A DNA stretch of 64,000 nucleotides from Nereocystis luetkeana (lineage: Eukaryota; Sar; Phaeophyceae; Laminariales; Laminariaceae). The stretch spans positions 744,001 through 808,000 of the forward strand of contig JARUPZ010000037.1 of NCBI GenBank assembly GCA_031213475.1, given 5' to 3'. How positions within the stretch are numbered: position 1 is the first letter of the stretch; each line of letters starts with the position of its first letter. Below are positions 34,501 through 43,315 of the stretch, one piece after another. The notes beneath the pieces are model-generated. The model made no database searches. It saw nothing but the letters and a program-made list of their open reading frames with translations, and was not told the origin of the DNA. A program made the translations under genes and the position numbers.

Positions 34501-37500
34501 CTACGCCTACCTTACCTCAGGGCTATGTCTGCTTATACCCCAACGTCTATAATATTCGCTGCGATCTTAACAGGCGGATATTCTTGGGCTGTTCGAGGCG
34601 GTCGTTAGCGCGTCAGCTGCAGCGGCCAAGGACCAATCGCAACTTGAACCAGTCCAACCAATCCACCCCTCCTCACAGACAGCGACGAAAACGGTCTCGA
34701 AGAAAGCGACACTCGAAGGCCAAACCGCCTCGCAACGCCCTGCAACAACTTTTGGTTTCTGGAAGCCTTCGACGGATCATCGCACGGGGGACGGGAGGCA
34801 CCTAAGCTCGGAGTGTAAGGGCAGCGCGGAGAAAGAGGGAATAGTGGAGGATCCTGTCCAGGCTCAGGCGCGTACTGCATGCAAATACATGGGCTTCCAG
34901 AAATTTTGTGTATCAGTCGCTTTGTTGGTTGACTCCGGGGCCAGGTTGAATGGAGTGTGACATGGAAGGGTTTTGATGTAATGTAAGCGCTGTCGACGTA
35001 CTGTAAGACCCATGCTCGATTCTTGAAAAGATCTCTCTATCCCGGTGAAATAAATTATGTTCGTATTCAGATTATCGGACAAGAGTCGCAGCGATGATAC
35101 AACAGTATCCGTTTTAGTAGCAGAGGCTATTAATAGTGGCCGTTTTCTCGAACGTGGCCGGATCAGCAAATTCATACACAGTGCAATCCAGCAGATGCGT
35201 ATATGTTTTCGTTTTTTTTTGAACATCGCTTTTACTTCCCAGCCTAACTCGTAGGACGGCGTTCTTCTGGGCAATATATAGTACATGCTGGCGGTGCTGA
35301 GCACATATGTATAACAAAAACTTGGCGTCAGTCTCCGATGTCTGCGCTGTACCTGCCTGGCTGTTACTTCTCTGTGTCCATGCTTTTCTCTGTCTGTATA
35401 CTAATATGTATTTCTGTATGTGTCTCTGCCCGTATGTATTTATCTATATGCCCCTATGTCTGTGTATATGGCTGTCCGTCTGTCTGTCTCTGTGTATGTG
35501 TCTGTCTGTTTGCCCATTTCCCCTTCCCCGTTTGTGACACCCTCTCTTTCCCTGCCCACCTTGTCACTGGTCACTTGTCACTTGCTCGCCACCTTGGGAT
35601 TTGCGACGTGAATACACTCCCTGGCGTATGTCATTTTTTGGAGGCAGGGCGACTTCAAGATCCGTACAGGAGAAGGCATGCCGGCTGTCACAGTACACAG
35701 GTGTATATTGGCAGCGCGTTCGGGTTTTTTCCGCGCTCTGTTCGAGGGTCCAATGGGAGACGCGGGGCACACCGAGCTCACCCTGAAGGTACTAATTACG
35801 ATAGTACATCGATAGCCTACACCATTCCAGGTCATATTAGTAGAACAAATACGATATTTGGTACCTGACATTAAATTACAGCAGTTTTTTGTGTGTCTGG
35901 ATCGAACCATTGTGGCAATTCTATACGTAGCGCACTATTATTACTATTAATAGTGTAGATTGAACGCTTATAAAAACGTATCATGCACAGCATTTTCCAT
36001 TGCTGTATGTATCACAGCAGTTTTAACGAAGACGGGATGATTATAGCAATATTACCTTGTACCTATACAAAATAGCACTCCTACTAGTACATGATTTCAG
36101 CAACATTCCGTAGAACATACTGGATGGATAGTTTCGGCAGCATTAACATGCACAGCTGACAACATTAGCACGAGGGGGTGTAATGTGAGTGTTTCGTACC
36201 CAGCGCGAGAGCAGCGAGCGCCCAACAGTTTGTGTGTTGTCATACTGACCATGCATCAACCAACATGTGCTGTTCGATTGCCGTACGTACTGTTGTAGCT
36301 ACGGGCTGCTTGTCGCAGTTGGGCTGCTGATTTGCATGCCTCCTGCAGCACACATTTTACCGCAGCATCTCGTGCTGTACGAGTAGCTATTGTGGTGTTA
36401 TACTGTTATACAGAGTAGGAACCTGCAGCACTTGAGCCTCAAAACGTTTACCAGGTGCATCTTACCTTTGTTTTCGTTCTGCGCCGGGCAGTACTTATAG
36501 TTTTCCCCTAACTTTGTAATGTAATACCTACATGGGCAGACAATGCTTCCGTCGACTCCTCTCAAACGTTTGTGTTGTTGTAGCTGTAGCTGTAGCTGCA
36601 GCTGCAAGATGGTATGATTCTCTGTCTGCTGCACCCCTTGGGTTACTCCTTCGAATCCAAATAGGCAATAGCTGCCGATGTCGTGTTTCGGCTACTTCTA
36701 CCAGTACTCACTATAGATGTCTCCATGTAGTACTTGGCTCCAACATCAGCTTCCAAGCCGCGACGACAGCAACTTTACAACGCATGGTAGCACCCGTCGT
36801 TAATCTGCAGTATCCTCTACATCATTTTATGGGCTGTAATACCCTCTACATCATCATGGATATAGTCTATACGTACATCCCATCCAGCTTTACTACTGTA
36901 TATCGACCCGGCGTATGTTGTGTCGCTTTTCCACCCTCTCGCCTATGATAGAAACACGCTGCCCTGTCCTTCGTGTTGGCTCGCTTCGCACGTTATGTCG
37001 TCGGGGTCGTGGTGGTCGTTGTGGTGTTGGTTGTTGTCGTGGTCGTTACAGTTCGAGCCAATCGCGTGCATGGATGCCTTGGTGGAGTTCCTCCGATTCT
37101 TGTACACCGGCCGCGCGGGGACGATGGATCCGTTGACAGCTCTGGACCTGCTTTTTCTAACCAACGGCGAAAAAGGCTCTGGAGGTGAATCGTCAACCAT
37201 GTCCCACAGTATACGAAATGTCATCAACCATATTCCGCCTTGTAATGGTATCGTCCATAGTCCACCTATGATAATACTATTACTACGATACAAATATACT
37301 CCAGCCTGGCACCGGTAGGTTCATGTTTCGTTTCTTGTTCATGTTAGATTATGCGTGATACCACTATACACTGTTGCTATTGATATGTTTTGTATTTTTC
37401 ACGTCGCTGCCATGTTTTTTTTTTCTCAAGTCAGCCAACACCCAAAGAAATTCCATGGAAGCATCGGAATTCCTTTATCCAAGTACAGTACGTTTGACGT

Positions 37501-40500
37501 GGTAGTATCTGGCATGTGGCTGTGCAGCGGCACTTTGGCGGCAGGACCCAAGCAAAGATAACGATAGTCGTGAAGACCGATGGCGATGGCGACGGCGTGG
37601 GGTGCTCCAGACATTTGCTTGGTTTGCTTGGTTTGCTCGGATTGTGTCAGTGCGCCGAGGATTGATGGGCTCCACGTCAGACCTTAACCTTAACCTTGTG
37701 CTGACACTCCCTTCGTCCCTTCGTCACCAAGGACGGTAGTCTAGTGCTCTCTTGCGCCCTCCTGTGCTCGCCTGTGCGCTCTATTAGTAGGGCTCTCTTG
37801 TGCTCTGCATTTGTCTGGCGGACGAGACGTGTGGTGTGTCTCATGTGTGTACTGCTGTGTGTGTAATCGCGTGTGTCTCATGTGTGTACTGCTGTGTGTG
37901 TCGCTTACGTTTCCTGTGTCTGTTTTGTCGTGTGTTTAGTCATGCATCTCGTGTGCGTTTTGTGTGAGTCCATTTTGCGTCCTGTGTTGGTCAATCGAGT
38001 GTCTCGCGTGTTCAATCGTGCGTGTCCCGAGTTTGCCCCGTTCGGGCCCCACTTGTGTCCCGTCCGTGTGCAGTGTGTGTCTTGTGTGTGTTCTGTGTGT
38101 GTCAATTTTGTGTTGCGTGTGTGTAATCCTGTGTGTCTCGTGTTTCCCGTTTTTGTCCCTTGTGCCCTGGTGGGGCACGAGCAGGCTTCTTTCAAGTGGC
38201 TGAAAACGACGAGCTGAGAGAGCACTGCACAACCACGCTTGTACAAGGGATCAACAAACTCAATGCCCTCCCGATCATGGTAAGCCAGCCAAGGGCTCCA
38301 CAGCGAAATGTTCAGCGCTACCCACGTGACACGACGATTTTTCAGTTTTTTTTTTGTTGATTTACGCTCCCCCCCGAGACCCGGAACCCACGTTGCATTC
38401 CCGTTCATCTCGAAGAATCATTCAAGTCGTGCGTAATACCCTGTATGATAGAGTGTATGATAGTCAGAATAGTCGTGGTGGGGTTGGTCCAAGCGCTCAA
38501 CAATGGTGCATGGCGCATGGTATATGCTTGGCAGAGGAGGCATAATTTGACGCTGTCTTTAGCCTTTACCAGGTAGTGTTTGTTTGTTGTATACTTTGTA
38601 TTGTGATGTCACAGAACGGCGGGTCGCACCCCTATGCAGCTAGCCCATCAATTCTACTGCTACAGTATAGCAACCATCATCCATCACTCAATTGCGCACA
38701 CACGCTCTACAGCAGTAGTTCGCCGATCGAGCGAATTGTAGCTCGTCGTAATATACACTATTACCAGGTACTTGCATATGGCCGCCCTTGTGAGAGGAAG
38801 AAGACGTATCAGGTATCATACTGCTGCAGTTTCACGGTATCCAACAGAGGGACGGGTCGAACCCCCTCCCCCCTCTACTACAGGCCTTCTGCATGGCCGG
38901 CGTCGATCATGTCCACTTTTTTTGTTTCTCTGTCGTCGGTTTGAGACACCGTGTTGTTGTTGCTGTTGTTTTTGTGAAATGTTGTGAGATATTGTGAAAT
39001 GTGGTGACATCCTTTTTTGCTGGACGGCCCTCTCATTCGATTCCTCGTGCCAGGTGCGCGCTAAAGCCCTCGGCGACGACCAGTCCCTGGAGACCGCTAT
39101 TGGCTTCATCCTAGACAACTTCGATAAGTGCATGACTCTACCTCGCGCCCTGAATAAGCTGGTTGCTGACAGCGACGAAGGTGGCGACGACATGATACCA
39201 GCCTGCCTCAAACACGACGACTCTCCCGCTGTCGATCTACTGCTGGCCTTGGCTAAGAGGTTCGTGGGTGCAATTGACGCATGCGTACTACAGTAGCAGT
39301 AGTACAAGGTATTTATTAATAGTAGGAGGGCACCTGCAAGTTTCTGGGACTCCTTCTGAGGAGTTGTGTTACTATTAATAATACTGTATTATTTCTACTG
39401 TTTTACTATTAGTATTACTATTTCTATTAGTATTAGTACCGTATGTAGGATGTGCAACCCCCTTGGGAAATATGAGGGGAGACTTGACGGTAGAAACTGA
39501 CGATTACAGCAGCGGACACTGCGCGATTGAGAGATGATAGACATCCGTGACCGAGTTACAGTGCAAGGAGTCGTGCTGCACGGCCGCAACATGACCCTAC
39601 CGGTACTTCTCGGCGCTCGCATTGCTCTACAGCTCATAGACGGTTGATAAACACCAAAGTTGTCATTGGTTTGGTCGCTATGATACCTTAAACGCCCAAG
39701 GGGTTAACACACGATTCACGCTTAATGTTGAAACCGTCGCCTACGTCTGTAACGAAACATACTATTGTTACTATTAATATTAATTATCTCGTAAAATAAT
39801 ACGAGGCTGGGTAGTGTTGTCAGTTGAGAAGCCCCGTCGGTCACAAATGCTTGCCTTGCCAGGCAAATACTGCTACCCCTGTCGTAGAAGGCGTCACTCG
39901 TCACTCTCATACCGGGGCTTCCAAGCAGGGTCCCCTCTCCTCTATGATGCTGTGGTTGCCTTGGTTTTTATGTTTGTTGTGGTGCGTACCGTGCTTGAGG
40001 GATAACAAACTTTGCGTCACTTTGGCCACGTGAAGGTGTTGGGATAGGGCAATAGTTATTTGTGCGTTGCACGTCAACTCCGTTGGTTAGCTACTTCAGT
40101 CGGGCATGCCAGTGGAGGTGGTTCTGGTATCGGGTGGTTCTGGTATCGAGTTTACATTTAGTTAGTTTAACGAGGGGTGACGAGCGACTTGGATCCAGAC
40201 GTTCATCGGCTAAATTTATCAGCCTTGCTCGTTCTCAACCTTGGCTCATGACCACCTTATTCAACTCCTTGCCCCGCCGCCGTTTTGTTGCTAAAAAATG
40301 TGACAAGTAGAGTTGATTCACACTTGCTTGTTGTGCGTCCGCGTGTGCTGCTGTACCGTTCGTTGTTCAATATTTCTAGTTAACGCTCTAGGCCCCGCTC
40401 TTTGTTCTTGTTCTCGGTCTTGCATTGGGTTATCGTGTTATTGTTTCCTTTCCTGCTCTTGTTCCTGTTCTTGGTCGTGTTGTCCCTGTTGCTGTTCTTG

Positions 40501-41837
40501 TCCTATTTGTGTTCTTCGCCCGCTTTGCCTGAACAGACCTGCGGCAACTTATGTACCCCAACCTCGCCTTGGCTGTTCTTTCCTCGCGCAATTGATGACG
40601 CACATCCCTAACACAATTTATGACTTACGCACGCCTTGGAACAGGTGCTCCGTGAAAATCAACCCCTCAAGATGAGCGACGAAATGCTACTTGAGGTAAA
40701 CCCTTCGGCACGTCACACATATGCGACCCTGCGCCTGCGGGTCATGGGGAATGCCAAGCGTGTACGCTGTATGGTGTGGCAGGTTGACGTTCGACCTTGG
40801 CCAGAGGAGGTCTGATTGCTGCGCGCAAGAATCGGGACTGCTTGTCCATCTGGGTTTCGAGTAGTCGCCACCTGCACCTTGCTATCAAAGCCCATGTTGC
40901 TGTACCAGGTAGTTGACAATAACAGCTTAAGCACGTTCGGGTGAAGAACGTGCATGCTACACATGTAACGCTGAACCGTGATGTACGTCTTGTTTGGGCT
41001 ATTCTAAAATACGGATGCCGCAGTTGTGTTTTTATGTTTTTTATTTTCTCATGGGGATGAGTGTGAGCATACGACGACTATTAATACTGCAGTACCACTG
41101 CTATAGTGTTGCCTGTCACCGCGGTATAATCTGTTTGCTGGGCAGACACACCAGTGGGTCGGTGGTTTACGAAACCAGCGGGCTGACAGGTTCGCTGGAC
41201 AAATCAATGGTTCGGTAGGTTTGCTGAACAAACCAATGGTCGGTATAGTAGCTTTGCTGGACAAACCATGGGTCGGTATATTATTAATAGCTTTGCTGGA
41301 CGAAGCAATGGGTCCGTATAATGGGTTTGCTGGGTAAGAGCAAACCAATGGGTCGGTAGGTTTGCTGGGACAAACCGAAGATTGTTCACTGGTACAGGTA
41401 TGAACAGGCGCAGCTCGCATTCCAAAGACCCTCGGAGTGTAGCCGGCAGTCAAACTGGAAGTCAAGTTGCCAACAGATTATCGATGGCGGGACTATTGCT
41501 TACTTCCGGTACGTAGTATTTTTGTGCATGGGTGCTACATTTGGGTGGAGACGGAGCGTTGAGTGAGTCGTTCACTGAGTCCGTGCTTCGATACGGAGCA
41601 CGTGCCACGACACACTGTTTGTTATTGCTTGTGTCCACGTTTTTGAGGGTTTGGATTTTGGAGTAGAACATCCCCGGGGCGTGTGACGCTTGTTTACTAT
41701 TATATTAGTAATGTTTTATGTTTGGTAGGCCATTTGTATCAGGTCCCTTGGTGGAGATGACTCTCTGGTCTCTGCTCGACACAGATGTGGAGAGGAAGGA
41801 GTGGGATGCTCTTTTGCCCATACTGTACTTCATATGA
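13006..41837 (+). CDS. RCC1 propeller - BTB - BACK-like - BTB protein (IBTK-like), at least 23 exons, 5' incomplete
   Basis: Exons by hand: 13006-13096, 17026-17125, 17974-18103, 18586-18710, 20586-20686, 21552-21625, 23384-23453, 24010-24185, 26436-26548, about 27852-28075, 28596-28870, 30824-31004, 31541-31999, 32943-33077, 33783-33924, 34206-34279, 34574 to about 34909, 35648-35788, 37052-37184, 38185-38279, 39054 to about 39259, 40645-40695, and a last exon near 41758-41837 ending in TGA. Phases agree through the 38185 exon. The product is at least about 1,170 residues: six and a half RCC1 repeats, two BTB domains each followed by a helical BACK-like region. Animal IBTK has ankyrin, RCC1 and two BTB domains and acts with CUL3 ubiquitin ligases; a substrate-adaptor role here is inferred. 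No ankyrin repeats were seen. The start codon was not found, and at least one exon between 39259 and 40645 is probably missing. Confidence 0.88.
14690..15700 (+). repeat. Degenerate tandem repeat, four to five units of about 200-350 bp
   Basis: A module recurs in fixed order: 'gcgagaggtggcaca', 'ggtgtactcttggctact', 'cggagcctgcgatgcatca', 'gagcttggggtgcgggcgcat', and 'gatcaacaaccaactgccacc'. The 'gcttggggtgcgggcgcat' landmark occurs near 14885, 15232, 15430 and 15682 (the last with one change). Units vary in length through internal losses and extra CAG-rich pieces. The array lies in the first intron found of the RCC1/BTB gene. Open frames through it are by-products of the repetition. Confidence 0.8.
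18875..19600 (+). mobile_element. Solitary LTR-like repeat inside an intron
   Basis: Over about 700 bases it matches the block at 2215-2830, which abuts the Ty3 primer-binding site. Shared phrases include 'gcgagcccggcgccgtcgcg', 'gaagcatgaatgggc', 'gagcaccgggct' and 'gaggaaagctttacccgg'. It contains an internal duplication of 'gaggc(t/c)gaaagaagctctgc(c/t)gttcg' near 19384 and 19435. No pol sequence lies next to it, so it is best read as a solo LTR left by recombination, in the intron between exons 18586-18710 and 20586-20686 of the RCC1/BTB gene. Ends and target duplication were not determined. Confidence 0.6.
20511..20570 (+). repeat. Decamer tandem repeat caaatgaact
   Basis: Five exact copies of caaatgaact are followed by one variant, ggattgaact. 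The array ends about 15 bases upstream of an RCC1/BTB exon that starts at 20586, so it lies where the polypyrimidine tract or branch region would be expected. Confidence 0.95.
27521..27590 (+). repeat. Pentamer microsatellite (GCTAT)n
   Basis: More than ten nearly perfect GCTAT units are followed by degenerate GTATG/CTATT units to about 27640. It lies in an intron of the RCC1/BTB gene. An open frame through it is a by-product. Confidence 0.95.
27852..33077 (+). CDS. First BTB domain of the IBTK-like gene, split by low-complexity inserts (exons 10-14)
   Basis: Exon 10 is a linker (acceptor uncertain; 27852, 27867, 27870 and 27936 all keep phase). Exon 11 starts the BTB with EPDVIFTEG, then has an insert of about 50 residues ending in glycine/serine runs, and resumes with GKTVGAHLAILR. 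Exon 12 continues ARCPSLYKHAASVI, then a Gly/Asp-rich insert, then VSVWRVYAPAGVPI. Exon 13 gives DALQLVVSYLYQD, a third insert of about 110 residues, and LMGVMAAARILELNRLQ. Exon 14 supplies LCEKRAEAFI. Without the inserts this reads as an ordinary BTB fold. BTB domains dimerise and bind CUL3. The inserts are probably disordered loops. Confidence 0.87.
28457..28501 (+). repeat. (CTA)n microsatellite
   Basis: About 15 CTA units lie in the intron just before the first BTB exon. Confidence 0.95.
32040..32270 (+). repeat. Degenerate repeat of 'tgtcaaccattgt'
   Basis: Eight to ten loose copies of 'gtcaaccattgt(t/c)' are spaced 20-35 bases apart, in the intron after the exon 31541-31999. The copies are too diverged for a recent expansion. 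Confidence 0.7.
33783..34909 (+). CDS. Helical BACK-like region and charged linker (exons 15-17)
   Basis: Exon 15 (VCAPHNSQEVVRELSRHP) and exon 16 (ending ISLEILDHLSALVL) are joined by a phase-1 intron; the in-frame alternative donor at 33993 would lead to a stop in exon 16. Exon 17 begins ADILGLFEAVVSASAAA and becomes a Ser/Thr/Lys/Gln-rich linker. Its donor is uncertain; a site after position 34909 keeps phase 0 with the next exon, and another GT lies at 34815. The position after a BTB and the helix-loop pattern suggest a BACK-type adaptor segment, but sequence similarity is weak. Confidence 0.65.
34285..34560 (+). repeat. Minisatellite, about 21-24-bp unit CTACCTTACCCAACGGCTATG
   Basis: About eleven degenerate units built around 'ttaccc(a/c)acggctatg' fill most of the intron between exons 34206-34279 and 34574 onward. 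Substitutions and small indels distinguish every copy. Confidence 0.85.
35648..38279 (+). CDS. Second BTB domain of the IBTK-like gene (exons 18-20)
   Basis: Exon 18 contains the BTB core VTVHRCILAARSGFFRALFEG followed by HTELTLK. Exon 19 has ALVEFLRFLYTGRAG and LTALDLLFLTNG. Exon 20 begins FFQVAENDELREHC and continues with helical sequence. The motifs are AH-x-x-ILAARS-like, FLYTG and ELREHC, which are the diagnostic features of BTB/POZ domains. The phases are 0, 1 and 0 at the three donors and all match. Unlike the first BTB, this one has no long inserts. The polypyrimidine tracts before exons 19 and 20 are atypically G/T-rich. Confidence 0.9.
39054..41837 (+). CDS. C-terminal BACK-like exons of the IBTK-like gene (model uncertain)
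   Basis: The exon from 39054 reads VRAKALGDDQSLETAIGFIL and onwards, with ALNKLVAD and AVDLLLALAK, a helical pattern expected after a BTB. A likely donor follows 39259 in phase 2. The exon 40645-40695 (VLRENQPLKMSDEMLLE) has clean AG and GTAAAC borders but needs phase 0, so an exon between them is unresolved. A final segment ending LLPILYFI and TGA at 41835-41837 would join in phase 0 from an AG before 41758; an acceptor at 41729 is an alternative. A minisatellite occupies the intron between the last two exons. Confidence 0.5.
41135..41385 (+). repeat. Minisatellite, about 40-45-bp unit
   Basis: Six to seven units share 'ggtttgctgga(c)aaaccaatgggtcggta'. The array lies in the last intron proposed for the RCC1/BTB gene. 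One unit contains the word CTATTAATAG that recurs throughout the window's non-coding DNA. Confidence 0.85.
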
Positions 41838-43315
41838 CATCTTTATAATGTTTCTCGCGCCAGTGGTGTGTGTGGGTGGGCGCTGAGCAGTACTGTGAGA
41901 CTGTGAGCAGTACTCTACCCCTTCCCCCTGTAGGTTGAGTGACTGACTGCACACATTACTTGCGGAGACATGAGTTTTTTTTTTTCGTTTCATAGGAGAA
42001 AAGTGTTTCCTCGTTTCTTGAGAAAACAGCAGTAAGTAGTGGAGTGTCTTGCTTGTTGACGTTACGTGTTTGTTTTTCTGGCTTCGTTGTGTTGTTATGT
42101 GGATATTGGACTTGTCAGCTGTATGTACAGTAGCATAATTTCCGTACCTGGTGCAGGTTAGTGGAGGCGAATCCTTGTCAACTCCCCTAAGGACATCTCG
42201 TGCGCCTCAGGTTTTTTGCACATGGATCCAGGTCTAGACTAGGCGGCGTGATGGGGTTCTTGGTGTATGTTGGGGGTGTAAATGGGGTCTTGGAAATGCC
42301 GCAACGTTTATTGGTGCGTTCCTTCCCAACTCAGGCATACTGGTACAGCAGTAAGATCAATAGTAACTAACACCAATGGACTAGTTTTACCACCAGGGCC
42401 CTCCTCCGATTGTAGCGATTGAAGGAGCTATCTACCGCAGTTGCAGGGAATTCATGATGCCGTGCACTGCGAGACCCAAGTCCATTCTGCATTATTATGC
42501 ATTCGCTGTGCTTGGAATTGTAGAAACGTCACGCAAGTCTACGAGGTGAGATCCTGCAGCTTTTCTTTCTGCATTACGAGTAAGTACACTGTAATGCTGT
42601 CGTGTACCTGATAAATACTTCCAGTTTCAAACTCCACCAATCATAACACTTCGTAATCCTTTGTACTCCAGCTACTACTGGTTTGTACAAAAGCTCAATA
42701 CACGTCGATAAATACTGCGGAAAGCAGCAACAAAAGGGAAGGGGGCCTACAACTGCTGTACAATCATGACTGCGCTCAACAGCTCAACAGGGCGGGCCAT
42801 TCGGGCTGCTTCATCACTCGTGCGAGGTAAGCAGAATTATTGATAGTGGTACTAAAACAAGCTGGCGGAACGTCGGCTGTGCCGGCGGGGTGAGGTGGAT
42901 TTTACGAGTGACAGCGAACAGCAAATATCCGGCACGGAGTAATACAACCCCTTCCGGCTCCTGTACAACCCCTGGCGCCAATAGTTTATCAGCCTGCACC
43001 ATGCAGCATCGCACTGATTGTGTCCAGTTGAGATAGTGGCATACCGAATGTGACAGCCATACCGAAAAAAACAAATCACCCATTATAAAATACCAATTAC
43101 GTGTGTCAAAGTCAAGCGGCTGCCCCCCTTATGCTTTTCAACTGCACACCTGAGGTATTCACAACACCCTTCACCCAGTGACACATCAAACACCGCTCGG
43201 AGACAGATGCGCTTTGCTTTATGCGCACACCCTCAACATCACAGCCTCCGCTCGGCCACAACGATGAAAACACGCACTCGTATAGCCTACAAAAACAACC
43301 AAACATAGCCTAGCG
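41838..43315. other. Intergenic interval between convergent genes
   Basis: This lies between the end of the RCC1/BTB gene (plus) and the stop of the ZNG1-like gene (minus), so it should hold both 3' regions. A short open stretch at 42767-42826 (starting MTALNSSTGRAIRAASSLVR) is followed by a GTAAGC donor-like site and looks like a presequence, but no second exon is visible before 43316. Nothing else was recognised. Confidence 0.5.

Noticed and set aside
39511-39645. The missing exon between 39259 and 40645
   Set aside because: All three frames hit a stop or need a non-matching phase; the 37-codon frame starting MIDIRDRV has no usable acceptor.
42767-42826. First exon of a mitochondrial protein (MTALNSSTGRAIRAASSLVR, then GTAAGC)
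   Set aside because: No acceptor and continuation can be found before the opposite-strand ZNG1-like gene starts at 43316.
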